This document shows, one piece after another, positions 19,200-28,871 of a stretch of DNA of 64,000 bases (positions within the stretch are counted from its first letter, which is position 1; the number at the start of each line of letters is the position of its first letter). Origin of the DNA: Planctomycetota bacterium. GTDB taxonomy: Bacteria > Planctomycetota > Phycisphaerae > Phycisphaerales > UBA1924. The position numbers and the translations under genes were made by a program. The stretch is taken from contig JBCBSM010000002.1 of the NCBI GenBank assembly GCA_039819165.1, positions 389,426 through 453,425 on the forward strand, in the 5' to 3' direction. The notes under the pieces are model-generated. The model made no database searches. It saw only the letters and a program-made list of their open reading frames with translations, and had not been told where the DNA came from.

Positions 19200-22100
19200 A
19201 GCAGGCCTCCGGTCGGTCCAGTCGCCGCACCGCCGAGCACACGCAGGCTCAGCGCGTAGCCGTCGTCGTCCTCCCGCCGCAACAGATCGATGAACGTGCT
19301 CCGCGAGGCGTGGCCCTCGTCGCCGTGCTCGCCGTGCCCGCCATGCTCATCGAGGTGCTGGTAGTGCGGCTCGAGGCCCTTCTTCTTCCACTTCACGTCG
19401 TGGGGGTGCCAATCGAGGTACTCGTAGCGCTTCTTGTCGTAGACCTTCAGGATCTCGGGGTTGGGGTTGTGCACCGCCATCAGGTGCGTGGTGCGCGGCC
19501 GGGTGTTGAGGTAGCCCAGCACGGCGTAGTTGCGGCCGCTCGTGCGGGTCCGCGTTACGCGGCTCTCGGGGTCCTGGATGTCGCCGAAGGTGATGCAGCC
19601 CGTGGGGCAGGCTTGCTGGCAGGCGGTCTGCACGAAGCCATCGGGCACGTGCTCCAGGCCCGTGAGCTTGGTCTCGATCTTGGCCTCGTTCGTCCGCTGG
19701 ATGCAATAGGTGCACTTCTCCATGACGCCGCGGGAGCGCACGGTGACGTGGGGGTTCTTCTGCAGCTTCTCGATCTCGGAGAGCTGCTTGCGGAGGCGGG
19801 GCGGGATGAAGTGCTGATTGGGTGGCAGCTTGTCGTCGAAGAAGCCACCGGTGGCCCTGCTGGTCTCCTCGTTCAGCCCGCCATCGAGCGGCTTGACGCC
19901 ATAGTCGAAGAAGTTGAACCGCCGGACCTTGTAGGGGCAGTTGTTGGCGCAGTACCGCGTGCCGATGCAGCGGTTGTAGACCATGTAGTTGTGGCCCTCG
20001 GGGCCGTGCACGGTCGCATTGACCGGGCAGACGACCTCGCAGGGCGCGTTCTCGCACTGGACGCACGCCACCGGCTGGTGCAGCACCTCGTCGGGATCGT
20101 TCAGGTCCTCGCCCACGAAGTAGCGATCGATGCGGATCCAGGCCATCTCGCGGCCCTTGGCGACCTCCCGCTTGCCGACGATGGGGATGTTGTTCTCGCT
20201 CTGGCACGCAACGGTGCACACGCCGCAGCCCAGGCACGAGGCCATGTCGATCGTCATGCCCCACTGCGGCCGCCGGGCGTACTCCGATCCGGGCTCGGGC
20301 TCGCCATAGCCCTCGTTGTACGGGTTCTTGTAGATCGAGCGATTGGGCGGCGCGTGGCTGACCACGCCCAGCTGCTCGGCGAAGTTCAGGTCGCTGGTGC
20401 CCAGATCGTACTGATCGTCGTGATCGATCCGCAGGTTGCCGTAGGTCTGCCACGCCGGCAGCTCGACGCGGCGGACGATCTCGGTGCGGCCCTCGAGCGA
20501 CCAGTGGTTCTGCGTGCTGGCGATGAGATAGTCGCCGGGCACGCGCTCCATGGTTGCGCCCGACGCCCGCCACTGGCCGGCGCCCCGCAGCGCGTAGGTG
20601 TTGAAGCCCGAGCCCTCGGCGATGGGGCCGCCCCGCTCGCGGCCGTAGCCCAGCCGTAGCACGATGGTGTCGTCGGCGATGCCCGGGCAGATCCACGCGG
20701 CGATGTCGAGGGTGCGGCCTTCGACCTCGAGGCGGACCATCTTGGCGGTCGTGTGCTCGCGCAGGTAGACGTGCCGCGGGTTGCCACCGCCCGGCACCAG
20801 GCCCAGCCGCTGGGCGGTGCCCGGACTAATGAGCGCCGGGTTGTCCCAGGTGGTCATGCTGCCGATGTCGGGCAGCTCCTGCAGCCAGCCGTTGCCGGCC
20901 ATCCGCCCGTCGAGCGTGCGGCCCGGCGTGAAGAGCACGTCGAGCGACGACTCGGCGGGCGCCCCACCCACGCGGATCGAGCCGATGCCCCGAACCACGC
21001 CAGCGACATTGAGCGGCGGCGTCTCGGCGGGCGTGCCGCTGCCGGTCACCAGGCCATCGTGCAGGGCCCGCCTCCAGCGCTTCTCGAAGCCGCCGGCGCT
21101 CATCATGCCGAATCGGTCGGCCAGCAGCCGGCGCCACACGCTCCGCACGATGTGGTGCCCGCGGGGCCACGCGGGCAGCTCCGATCCTCCGGCCTCGTCA
21201 CCATCACCAGCGTCGGCCTCGAGGTCGGCGACGTACACGTCGTCGGGATTGCCCACTCGCTGCAGGCCCTCGGCGCCGCTGACGACGACCGCGCCCTCCT
21301 CGCGCGCCGACTGGTGCAGCGCGGTCAGGCGGGCCTCCTCCTCGAAGGACTCGCCCGCCAGGAAGGCCAGCAGCTCGATGTCGGTGCGGCCGCCGTAGAG
21401 CGGCGCGATCATCGGCTGCACGACCGACAGCGTGCCGTCGGCGGCGACCGCGTCGTTCCACTGCTCCAGGTAGTGCGTGCCGTTCAGCCTCCACGTCGAC
21501 GCCGCCGCGGTCTCGGTGTCGTGCACGTCCAGCGTCACGCGGACGGGCACGCGGGCGAAGGCGTCGGCGAAGCCACACTCGACGGGCGCGTCGTACACCG
21601 GGTTGGCATCGATGCACACGATGGCCTGGATGGCCTCCGACCCCGACTCGATGTCGCGGCACAGGCGGACGAGGTCGGCGTGGCCGTCGCTAGCGACGTC
21701 GTCGGCCATCGGGCGGTACCGCACGATCGGGCCGACCGCGCCCAGGGCCGCGTTGATGGCGTGCACCAGCGCGTGCACGCCCGCGGGCAGCGAGCGGCCG
21801 GCGAGCACTACCGAGCGCCCGGGGTTGGCCGCGAGATCGTCGGCGCACAGGCCGATCCAGGCCTCGTCGAGCGTGGCGTCCGGCGGGATCGACACGCCGT
21901 CGAGCGCGGCGCGGATCCGGGCGTCGCCGCCGAGCCGTTCCATCAACGCCCGAGCCAGCGCGACCACGAAGGCCGGCTGGAGCGACGGGGCCATCCGCAG
22001 GCGATGGTCGGCGCGGCCACCGGCACTAGAGAGCGCGCCCTCGACCGCGTAGATGCGGCTCATATCGACCGGCGTGCCGTCTTCGTTGGTGGCGTGCATC

Positions 22101-23002
22101 GGCGCCCGCTGCGAGACCAGGCCCCGCGCGTTCTTCAACTCGCCGGCGCCGCCCGACGCCGGATCGTGCTCGATCAGCAGGATGCGGTGGGCGTTCTCGA
22201 GCCGGAGATCCTCGACCATCGACGAGCCGAAGGCGAGCCGCGAGCCTTCGACGACGGCCGGACTCTCAAGCGGCTCGTAGGCGATCCACCTCGCGTTGGG
22301 CCAGCGGCGGAGGACGGCGTCCCGCATGGCGTCGCGGCTCGGGCTGGTCTTCTTGCCGACGACGAACGCCAGGCCCGCGCCACCCGTGGCGTCGAAGCGG
22401 TCGAAGCCGTCGCCGCTGCGGGCCCAGACGGCGAAGTCATCCCAGGTTGCTTCCAGCGGCCCGCGGTCCGGGTTCTCGAAGGTGACGCCCATGAGGCGGT
22501 ACGGGTCGTAGAGATCCAGCACGCTGGCCTGCGACCACGCACTGGTGCAGCCCTGGTTGATCGGGTGCAGCGGGTTGCCCTCGACCTTGATGGGGCGGCC
22601 GTCGTAGGTCGCGATCAGCAGGCCCTCGGCACCGCCGCCGGGCAGCGGCATGGCCGTGGCGTAGTACAGCGGGCGGCCCGGGGTCTGGTCCTCGGGGACG
22701 TCCTTGGAGTAGGCGTAGATCGTGTGCTCGGGACGGCGGCAGCCGGGAATCGTCGCCGCTCCGGCGAGCGCCACCGAGGCGCCCATGATCTTCAGGAAGT
22801 CTCGCCGGGAGCCCTGCAGCAACTCGCTGGCGCGCGCCGGGAACTCGCGGTCGAGCCACTCGCGGAAGCCCGGCGTGTCGACGAACTCGTCGGCACTCCG
22901 CCAGACGCTCCGGCCGTTGCTCTGCTGCAGCGTGCGGGGCGTCCGATCGACGGCCTTGGCGCCGCGGGTCGAGGGACACTGATCGATGGTCTTATCCGCC
23001 AT
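19196..23002 (-). CDS. actB: Alternative complex III iron-sulfur subunit ActB
   Basis: This 1268-aa subunit joins a molybdopterin-oxidoreductase-like N-terminal domain to a ferredoxin-like domain. Near the N-terminus is a Tat-like [18 protein letters not shown] (65-82) with C88 following. The C-terminal part has four cysteine groups: [11 protein letters not shown] (about 923-933), [14 protein letters not shown] (about 976-989), [14 protein letters not shown] (about 1012-1025) and CTYCIQR...CQQACP (about 1096-1130). These ligate three [4Fe-4S] and one [3Fe-4S] in characterised ACIII. The N-terminal domain is known to have lost its Mo cofactor in this family. The start at 23002 has GGAG 8 nt upstream. 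It receives electrons from ActC and passes them to the haem subunits. Confidence 0.95.
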   Translation of the reverse strand: MADKTIDQCPSTRGAKAVDRTPRTLQQSNGRSVWRSADEFVDTPGFREWLDREFPARASELLQGSRRDFLKIMGASVALAGAATIPGCRRPEHTIYAYSKDVPEDQTPGRPLYYATAMPLPGGGAEGLLIATYDGRPIKVEGNPLHPINQGCTSAWSQASVLDLYDPYRLMGVTFENPDRGPLEATWDDFAVWARSGDGFDRFDATGGAGLAFVVGKKTSPSRDAMRDAVLRRWPNARWIAYEPLESPAVVEGSRLAFGSSMVEDLRLENAHRILLIEHDPASGGAGELKNARGLVSQRAPMHATNEDGTPVDMSRIYAVEGALSSAGGRADHRLRMAPSLQPAFVVALARALMERLGGDARIRAALDGVSIPPDATLDEAWIGLCADDLAANPGRSVVLAGRSLPAGVHALVHAINAALGAVGPIVRYRPMADDVASDGHADLVRLCRDIESGSEAIQAIVCIDANPVYDAPVECGFADAFARVPVRVTLDVHDTETAAASTWRLNGTHYLEQWNDAVAADGTLSVVQPMIAPLYGGRTDIELLAFLAGESFEEEARLTALHQSAREEGAVVVSGAEGLQRVGNPDDVYVADLEADAGDGDEAGGSELPAWPRGHHIVRSVWRRLLADRFGMMSAGGFEKRWRRALHDGLVTGSGTPAETPPLNVAGVVRGIGSIRVGGAPAESSLDVLFTPGRTLDGRMAGNGWLQELPDIGSMTTWDNPALISPGTAQRLGLVPGGGNPRHVYLREHTTAKMVRLEVEGRTLDIAAWICPGIADDTIVLRLGYGRERGGPIAEGSGFNTYALRGAGQWRASGATMERVPGDYLIASTQNHWSLEGRTEIVRRVELPAWQTYGNLRIDHDDQYDLGTSDLNFAEQLGVVSHAPPNRSIYKNPYNEGYGEPEPGSEYARRPQWGMTIDMASCLGCGVCTVACQSENNIPIVGKREVAKGREMAWIRIDRYFVGEDLNDPDEVLHQPVACVQCENAPCEVVCPVNATVHGPEGHNYMVYNRCIGTRYCANNCPYKVRRFNFFDYGVKPLDGGLNEETSRATGGFFDDKLPPNQHFIPPRLRKQLSEIEKLQKNPHVTVRSRGVMEKCTYCIQRTNEAKIETKLTGLEHVPDGFVQTACQQACPTGCITFGDIQDPESRVTRTRTSGRNYAVLGYLNTRPRTTHLMAVHNPNPEILKVYDKKRYEYLDWHPHDVKWKKKGLEPHYQHLDEHGGHGEHGDEGHASRSTFIDLLRREDDDGYALSLRVLGGAATGPTGGLL

Positions 23003-23023
23003 GGTGCGCTCCGGGAGCCGTCC

Positions 23024-23749
23024 CTAGTAGTGGCACGCGCCGCAGTTCTCGGGCGGCGCCCTGCGGATGCCCTCGATCAGCTGCTGCACCGCGACGGCCT
23101 GCCGGTCGGTGCCCATCCAATCGCCCAGCCAGACCGTCTCGACCCACTCGATGTCGGTGACCTTGTCGTGCGGCACGAGCCGCTTGGCGACCGCCGTCGG
23201 ATCGTCCTTGTCGTCCCATGTGTCGCGGTGGCAGTCGAGGCACCAGCCCATGCTCAGGCTGTGCGCCTGGTAGACCACCGGCATGCCCTCGATCTGGCCG
23301 TGGCAGCTGTAGCAGCTCACGCCCGCGTTGACGTGGATGTGGTGCGGAAAGTCGCGCACGTAGTCGGGCAGCTTGTGGATCCGCACCCACGGGATGCTCT
23401 CGTCGTCGGCCCACGCCGTGCGGACGAACTCGACCTTCTCGCCGGGGTCGTACGTCGGCGCCAGCATGCCCTCGGTGTGGCAGCCCATGCACGTCGAGAC
23501 CGCCGGGACGTTCGAGTGGGCCGCCTTCTCGACGTTGGTGTGGCAGTAGCGGCAGTCCATGCCGAGCTTGCCAGCATGGATCTGGTGGCTGAAGCCAGAT
23601 CCCGGCTGCACCGGCATGTAGCCGACCTCCCAGTAGGAGGGCGTGAAGTAGTGCGTGACGACGGCGATCACCAGGATCGCGCCGCACACCGTGCCCAGGG
23701 CGCCGGCCGTGGGCAGCAGGTTCATCCAGACGGGGAATCGTGCGGACAC
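23024..23749 (-). CDS. actA: Alternative complex III penta-haem cytochrome c subunit ActA
   Basis: The 241-aa product has one N-terminal helix (about 10-32) and five CxxCH motifs: CRYCH 66-70, CMGCH 87-91, CYSCH 146-150, CLDCH 170-174 and CGACH 236-240. That count and the anchor match ActA. I chose GTG at 23749 (VSARFPVWMN) because GGGAGG sits 8 nt upstream and related ActA proteins start with a similar short lead. It opens the act gene order and lies 21 nt ahead of actB. The last motif is two residues from the C-terminus. Confidence 0.95.
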   Translation of the reverse strand: MSARFPVWMNLLPTAGALGTVCGAILVIAVVTHYFTPSYWEVGYMPVQPGSGFSHQIHAGKLGMDCRYCHTNVEKAAHSNVPAVSTCMGCHTEGMLAPTYDPGEKVEFVRTAWADDESIPWVRIHKLPDYVRDFPHHIHVNAGVSCYSCHGQIEGMPVVYQAHSLSMGWCLDCHRDTWDDKDDPTAVAKRLVPHDKVTDIEWVETVWLGDWMGTDRQAVAVQQLIEGIRRAPPENCGACHY

Positions 23750-23871
23750 CGGACGCCTCCCGAAAACTTGCCGTGCCGCGGGTGGCCCGACTGCCATCCC
23801 GCATCTCGCCACCCGGCATCCCGGACCGCGGACGGCATTCTCCCCTCTGTCGACCCTCAGCACCCGATTTG

Positions 23872-23910
23872 GTGTACACTTAGACAGAAAAAAGTACTGT
23901 CTTACCGTAA
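23872..23910. promoter_or_regulatory. Divergent promoter/operator region of actA and ctaA
   Basis: The 202-nt gap between actA (minus) and ctaA (plus) is GC-rich except for 23870-23930. There TTAGACAG (23880-23887) and CTGTCTTA (23897-23904) form an inverted repeat around AAAAAAGTA. On the plus strand TAGACA and TACCGT are 16 nt apart, a good sigma-70-like pair, about 40 nt before the ctaA ATG. A GTGTACAC palindrome (23873-23880) lies on the actA side. The CTGTCTTACCGTAA stretch (23897-23910) repeats a motif seen before the cox operon. Confidence 0.5.
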
Positions 23911-23951
23911 TTGAGATCTAGTCTCATTCATGCAGGGGGAGCTCGGAGGGC

Positions 23952-25595
23952 ATGGCATCAGGTACGGCTAACGCCAGCAGCACGCGCGACTCCGCACCGC
24001 CCAGCCGCATCGCCGGACCCACGATCGTGCTGGGCTTTGCGGCCGCGATCTCGATGTGGCTGGCGTGGCTGGTGGCGCACCAGCCCTGGATCGACCTGCC
24101 CGCGGGGCTCTCCGGGCCGGCCATGGTGCTGCTGCTGGCCGCGGGCGCGGCCGTCGCGGGCGGATGCGCCGGGAGGCGGCTGGGGATCGCCGTTGGGGCG
24201 GCCACGGGCTTGGTGGCGGCCGCCCTCAACCTGCTGGTGATGGGCTCGCTGGTGTCCGAGCAGGCCGATGAGGCCGCCCGGGCCGCCGGCGAGGCCGCCG
24301 CGTCGCTCACGCCCTCGGGCCAGACGGCGATGCTCGGCTTCCTCGGCCTCGGCGTGGCGCTCGGCGGGGTCGCCGGCGGCATCGCCGGCCTGCTGCGCGC
24401 GAACCCCTCGCCGGTGCCGCTGGCCCGGTGGACCGCCCGCTTCGCGATCGTGGCGGTGCTCTCGGTGGTCCCGCTGCTCCTGCTGGGCGGCCTGGTCACC
24501 AGCACCGACGCGGGGCTCGCGGTGCCCGACTGGCCCGGCAGCTACGGCGCCAACATGTTCCTCTATCCCATCGCGCTGATGGCCGATCCGCGGATCTTCC
24601 TGGAGCACTCGCATCGCCTGTTCGGCACGCTGGTGGGCGTGACGATGATCGCCCAGGCCGTGCTGGTGTGGTCGCAGCGATCGATGCGGAGACGCTGGGA
24701 CCTGCGCATCTCGGTGGCGGCGGTGCTGGTGTGCGGCTTGCTGCTCGTGGGCGGCATGGCGATGCACACGCGCGGGGATCTCGACGGCCTGGCGTTCGGC
24801 GGCGTGGCGCTGCTGATCGGCGTCGCAAGCGTCGCGTGGTTCCTGCGGGGGCTCGCGGCGGAACGTCCCGCGCAGGCGGCGGCGGCGTTGCTGCTGATGG
24901 TCGGTGCGCAGGGCGTGCTGGGCGGCACGAGGGTGACCGAGGCCAGCCCGCTGCTGGGATCGATCCACGGCGTGCTCGGACAGGTGTTCTTCGCGTCGAC
25001 GGTGCTCTTTGCGGCGTGGCTATCGCCGAGCGCCGCGACGCTGCGCGCCGACGGGGCCGCCCGCGCCTGGGTGCGCGGGGCGGCGTGGTTCCTGCTCGCG
25101 GCGCTCGTGCTGCAGCTGACGCTCGGCGCGCTGCACCGCCACGGCAGCCACGCCGAGGAGCACCTGGCGCCGTGGGCGCTGCACGGGCACATGGGCTTCT
25201 CGGTCGTGGTCGTGCTGGCGGCGGCGATCACGGGATTCGCGATGGTGGCGCAGGGACGCGGGCCGTCGGCGTCGGCCGATACGCCGCACGAGCGCACGGC
25301 CGCCCGCGCGTGCGGCCGCATCGGCCTGCTGCTGGCGTTGATCGTGTTCGGGCAGTTCGTGCTGGGCTGGGTGACGTTCTTCGTCGTCAGCGGCGCCCCG
25401 CCGCGGACGGTGCCGACCGCCGGCGAGTTGCAGGCGGTCCCACCGGTGCCGGTGGCCGAGGCGATCGTGACCTTCCTGCACCAGGCGACGGGCGCCGGGC
25501 TGATCGCCATCGCCAGCGCCGCGGTCGTGTGGGCCGGGCTGGCCCGCCCCGCGGTGCACGCACGGCCGGCCCGTGCGGCGGTGCAGCCGGGGTAG
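23952..25595 (+). CDS. ctaA: Heme A synthase (COX15/CtaA family), N-terminally extended
   Basis: CtaA oxidises haem O to haem A for the caa3 oxidase. In this 547-aa protein the family motif GGLVTSTDAGLAVPDWPGSYG is at about 179-199. Haem-binding histidines appear in EHSHRLFG (218-225), IHGVLGQ (H339), HGHMGFS (411-417) and FLHQATGAG (H510). The family core is about 300-380 aa, so the first 150 residues, with three or four extra hydrophobic segments, are an extension without recognised function. GGAGGG precedes the ATG. It is divergent from the ACIII operon and probably shares its control region. No ctaB (haem O synthase) is in the window. Confidence 0.92.
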   Translation: MASGTANASSTRDSAPPSRIAGPTIVLGFAAAISMWLAWLVAHQPWIDLPAGLSGPAMVLLLAAGAAVAGGCAGRRLGIAVGAATGLVAAALNLLVMGSLVSEQADEAARAAGEAAASLTPSGQTAMLGFLGLGVALGGVAGGIAGLLRANPSPVPLARWTARFAIVAVLSVVPLLLLGGLVTSTDAGLAVPDWPGSYGANMFLYPIALMADPRIFLEHSHRLFGTLVGVTMIAQAVLVWSQRSMRRRWDLRISVAAVLVCGLLLVGGMAMHTRGDLDGLAFGGVALLIGVASVAWFLRGLAAERPAQAAAALLLMVGAQGVLGGTRVTEASPLLGSIHGVLGQVFFASTVLFAAWLSPSAATLRADGAARAWVRGAAWFLLAALVLQLTLGALHRHGSHAEEHLAPWALHGHMGFSVVVVLAAAITGFAMVAQGRGPSASADTPHERTAARACGRIGLLLALIVFGQFVLGWVTFFVVSGAPPRTVPTAGELQAVPPVPVAEAIVTFLHQATGAGLIAIASAAVVWAGLARPAVHARPARAAVQPG

Positions 25596-25740
25596 ACGCG
25601 TCCGGAGCCGCCCGCATCGATCTAGGACCATTCGCGGCAACGCGCTGCAATGCTGCCTCATAGATTCCGTTTACCACTCGGGTACGGGCGGGCCGATGCT
25701 CGCCCTGGCGATTCGATATCGGATGCGCGGGAGGCCTCCC

Positions 25741-27309
25741 ATGGCCCAAACGACCGCAGCGGGACAGGCGACGCAGGACGGCACCCGGCCGAAGGAGCGG
25801 CCGCGGCGCACGCCACGCCGGGAGATCTGGCGGCCCATCGACCGGCAGGACTTCGGCTTCGACGAGGCGCGGCACCTGTTGTGGCGGGCGGGCTTCGGCG
25901 CGACGCCCGACCAGATCTCGGCGATCGAGCGTTTGGGCCCCCAGCGCGCGGTGGACTACCTGCTGAGCGCCGACGAGATCCCCTACGAAGATCCGCGGGC
26001 CGACCTGTTCGATCCCAACATCATCCGCCCCTACACGCAGGAAGAGCAGCGGATGGCCGCGCTGGCGCGGCGGCAGCGAGACGAGGACACCCTCGCACGC
26101 CTGCGGGCCATGCGGCAGCAGGCCCAGCGGGAGGACCGCCGGCAGATCCGCGGCGTGCAGCGGTGGTGGCTGGAGCGGATGATCGAGACGCCCCGGCCAC
26201 TCGAAGAGAAGATGACGCTGTTCTGGCACGGCCACTTCGCGACCAGCTACCGCACGATCGAGAACAGCTACCACATGTACCTGCAGAACCAGCGATTCCG
26301 CCGGCACGCGCTGGGCAGCTACGCGGACCTGATGTTCGAGATCATCCGCGACCCGGCGATGCTCGCCTACCTCGACAACAACGACAGCCGCAAGGGCCAA
26401 CCCAACGAGAACCTCGCCCGGGAGCTGATGGAGCTCTTCAGCCTGGGCGTGGGCAACTACACCGAGCGGGACATCAAGGAGGGCGCGCGGGCGCTCACGG
26501 GCTACACCTTCCGCGACGACGAGTTCTACTTCGATCGCGGCAACCACGACGAGGGTCCCAAATCGATCCTGGGCGCGCGGGGCGGCCTCGACGGCGATGG
26601 CTTCGTGAACGCGATCCTGTCGCGCGACGCCACCGCCGAGTTCATGACGCGGAAGCTGTACCGCTACTTCGTGGCCGACCTACCCGAGAGCAACCGCGAC
26701 GACCCGCGGGAGGCCGCCGAAGCGCTGCGGAACATGCGGAGCGTCTTCCGGCGATCGAAGTACGAGATCAAGCCGCTGCTCCGCGAGCTGTTCCTGAGCA
26801 ACCACTTCTACTCGGACGCGGTGCGGGGCGAGCACATCAAGAGCCCGGCCGAGCTGGTCGTGGGCGGCGTGCGGGAGCTGCGCACGCCGGTGCGGGACCT
26901 GTCGGTGCTGCTGGATGCGATGGAGTTGATGGGCCAGAACCTGCTGTTCCCGCCGAGCGTTGCGGGATGGGCCGGCGGCCGGGCGTGGATCAACACGTCG
27001 ACGATGTTCATCCGCCAGAACACGCTGGCGTTCCTGCTGACGGGCCGCAAGCCGGGCGGGGCGGACGCCCTGGCCGATCGCCAGGTGTACGACCCCGGGC
27101 CGATCCTGGGGCAGCTGGCCGAGGCGCTCGGTGCCGGGGACGAAGCGCACACGGTGCGATCGGTGCTTCGGTACGCGCTGGGCCGCGTGCCCGGGCACGC
27201 CCGGGAACCGCTCGCCGGCGCGCTGCGGAGCGCGCGGGGCTCATCGAGCGAAGCGATGCGGGACATGCTGCTGCTGGTCACCGCGATGCCCGAATACCAG
27301 CTCTGCTAG
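25741..27309 (+). CDS. DUF1800 family protein
   Basis: The 522-aa product starts at an ATG behind GGGAGG. It shows the DUF1800 hallmarks: HLLWRAGFGATPDQISAIE near the N-terminus, WWLERMIETPRPLEEKMTLFWHGHFATS in the middle, NENLARELMELFSLG, and FMTRKLYRYFVADLP. The family is nearly always next to DUF1501, as here (27377). Biochemical function is unknown; family members are abundant in planctomycetes and Bacteroidetes and are presumed to work with a DUF1501 partner outside the cytoplasm. No signal peptide is visible in this copy, whose N-terminus is basic and proline-rich. Confidence 0.9.
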   Translation: MAQTTAAGQATQDGTRPKERPRRTPRREIWRPIDRQDFGFDEARHLLWRAGFGATPDQISAIERLGPQRAVDYLLSADEIPYEDPRADLFDPNIIRPYTQEEQRMAALARRQRDEDTLARLRAMRQQAQREDRRQIRGVQRWWLERMIETPRPLEEKMTLFWHGHFATSYRTIENSYHMYLQNQRFRRHALGSYADLMFEIIRDPAMLAYLDNNDSRKGQPNENLARELMELFSLGVGNYTERDIKEGARALTGYTFRDDEFYFDRGNHDEGPKSILGARGGLDGDGFVNAILSRDATAEFMTRKLYRYFVADLPESNRDDPREAAEALRNMRSVFRRSKYEIKPLLRELFLSNHFYSDAVRGEHIKSPAELVVGGVRELRTPVRDLSVLLDAMELMGQNLLFPPSVAGWAGGRAWINTSTMFIRQNTLAFLLTGRKPGGADALADRQVYDPGPILGQLAEALGAGDEAHTVRSVLRYALGRVPGHAREPLAGALRSARGSSSEAMRDMLLLVTAMPEYQLC

Positions 27310-27376
27310 CCTCTCGTGGCCCCGCGCAACAGAACGACACTCAGGACGACCGGTTCACGACGAAGGAAGCACGACG

Positions 27377-28708
27377 ATGGATCTGCACAACAGCAAGGCG
27401 TTCACGCGGCGGACCTTCCTGGGCCGGGGCGTGATGCTGGCGTCGGCCTCGGTGATGGCGCCGGGCTTCGTCCAGTCGTCGGCGCTCGGCCTGCCCGCAC
27501 CCTCGGACCTGCTGGGCAGCCTCGCGGGCGTGCCCGAGGACCAAGTGCTGGTCATCGTGCAGCTCTCGGGCGGCAACGACGGGCTGAACACCGTCATCCC
27601 CTACGGCAGCGACGAGTACTACCGAGCCCGGCGGAACCTGAACGTCTCCAAGGAGAACGTGCTGCCGATCAGCGAGAAGCTGGGCCTCGGCCTGCACCCC
27701 TCGCTCGCCCCGATGAAGGAGCTGTACGACGAGGGCATGTGCTCGATCTTCCAGGGCGTAGGCTACCCCAACCCCAATCGCTCGCACTTCAAGAGCATGG
27801 ACATCTGGCACACGGCCGACACCAGCGGCGTGGGCACGGGCTGGTTGGGTCGCTACCTGGATAGCGAGTGCGTCGGATTCGGCGCGGGTGAGAGCGGCTC
27901 GCGTCCCGATGCGCAGGTGAAGGCCGGCAACGGCGCGCCCCCCGCGGTCGCCATCGGCCGCAGCGCCCCGCTGGCGATGCAGGGCGGCCAGATCCAGCCG
28001 GTCGCCTTCGAGACCGCCGACCTGTTCCGCTGGCTGGGCGAGGATCACGACGCGCGGCTCACCGACGAGTACCACGCGCTCAACTCGCACGAGCCGGCGG
28101 ATGGGAACGACGGATCCAACGCCTCGTTCTTGACCAAGACCGCGCTGGATGCGCAGGTCAGCAGCGAGCAGATCCGCAGGGCCGTCGCGCTGCGGCCGCT
28201 GGTGCAGTACCCCGGCAACCCGCTGGCGCAGCAGCTGGCGATGATCGCCCAGATGATCCGCGCCGGGCTCAAGACCCGCATCTTCTACGCGACGCTGGGC
28301 GGCTTCGATACGCACGCCGGCCAGGGCGGACGCTTCGGGCGGCACGCGCAGCTGCTGGGACAGATGGCCCAGTCGATCCGCGCGTTCTACCGCGACCTGA
28401 AGGAGCAGGGCAACGACGGCCGCGTCATGACGCTGACCTTTAGCGAGTTCGGCCGTCGCGTATCGCAGAACGCCAGCGGCGGCACCGATCACGGGACGGC
28501 CGCGCCGATGTTCCTCTTCGGGCCCATGGTCCGCCCCGGCATCCACGGCACCCACCCGTCGATGAGCGACCTGGACAACGGCGACCTGAAGCACACGCTG
28601 GACTTCCGCCACGTCTACGCCGGCGTGCTCGATAGCTGGATGGGCGCCGACGCGAGGGCCATCCTCAAGCGGAGTTACCGGCCCGCGCTCGTGCTCCGCC
28701 GGGGCTGA
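27377..28708 (+). CDS. DUF1501 family protein, Tat-exported
   Basis: The 443-aa product has a twin-arginine signal TRRTFLGRGVMLASASVMAP at about 10-29. The DUF1501 core follows: VIVQLSGGNDGLNTVIPYG, a LHPSLAPMKELYDEG block, the GVGYPNPNRSHFKSMDIWHTA segment, and the C-terminal TFSEFGRRVSQNASGGTDHGTA region. These motifs place it in the alkaline-phosphatase/sulfatase-like superfamily, where the aspartate and histidines bind metal, but no substrate is established for DUF1501. It is 67 nt downstream of the DUF1800 gene, with GAAGGAAG before the ATG. The pair very probably acts together. Confidence 0.92.
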   Translation: MDLHNSKAFTRRTFLGRGVMLASASVMAPGFVQSSALGLPAPSDLLGSLAGVPEDQVLVIVQLSGGNDGLNTVIPYGSDEYYRARRNLNVSKENVLPISEKLGLGLHPSLAPMKELYDEGMCSIFQGVGYPNPNRSHFKSMDIWHTADTSGVGTGWLGRYLDSECVGFGAGESGSRPDAQVKAGNGAPPAVAIGRSAPLAMQGGQIQPVAFETADLFRWLGEDHDARLTDEYHALNSHEPADGNDGSNASFLTKTALDAQVSSEQIRRAVALRPLVQYPGNPLAQQLAMIAQMIRAGLKTRIFYATLGGFDTHAGQGGRFGRHAQLLGQMAQSIRAFYRDLKEQGNDGRVMTLTFSEFGRRVSQNASGGTDHGTAAPMFLFGPMVRPGIHGTHPSMSDLDNGDLKHTLDFRHVYAGVLDSWMGADARAILKRSYRPALVLRRG

Positions 28709-28871
28709 CCGGACCGGCCCGAGCGGCAGCCGCGGCGGCGATGGGCCGCGTGACCGCGCCAGATGGCTCTACCGGCGATCGCGTCCGCGATGCCGCGGCG
28801 GTTGGGCGAACCACCGCCCCAGGAACCCCGATGCCACCGGCGGGTATGCCCGCACCCCTGGAGGCCTCGGC

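Noticed and set aside
19196..23002. ActB as a molybdopterin oxidoreductase or polysulfide reductase
   Set aside because: The gene order (penta-haem, FeS, NrfD, DUF3341, mono-haem, NrfD-like) and the caa3 neighbours fit alternative complex III, whose ActB has no active Mo site.
20753..23914. A 1053-codon plus-strand open frame opposite actB
   Set aside because: It is antisense to an unambiguous actB reading frame with all iron-sulfur motifs. In GC-rich DNA the opposite frame of a long gene is often open. Its composition (His, Arg, Gly, Val rich without domains) is that of a shadow frame.
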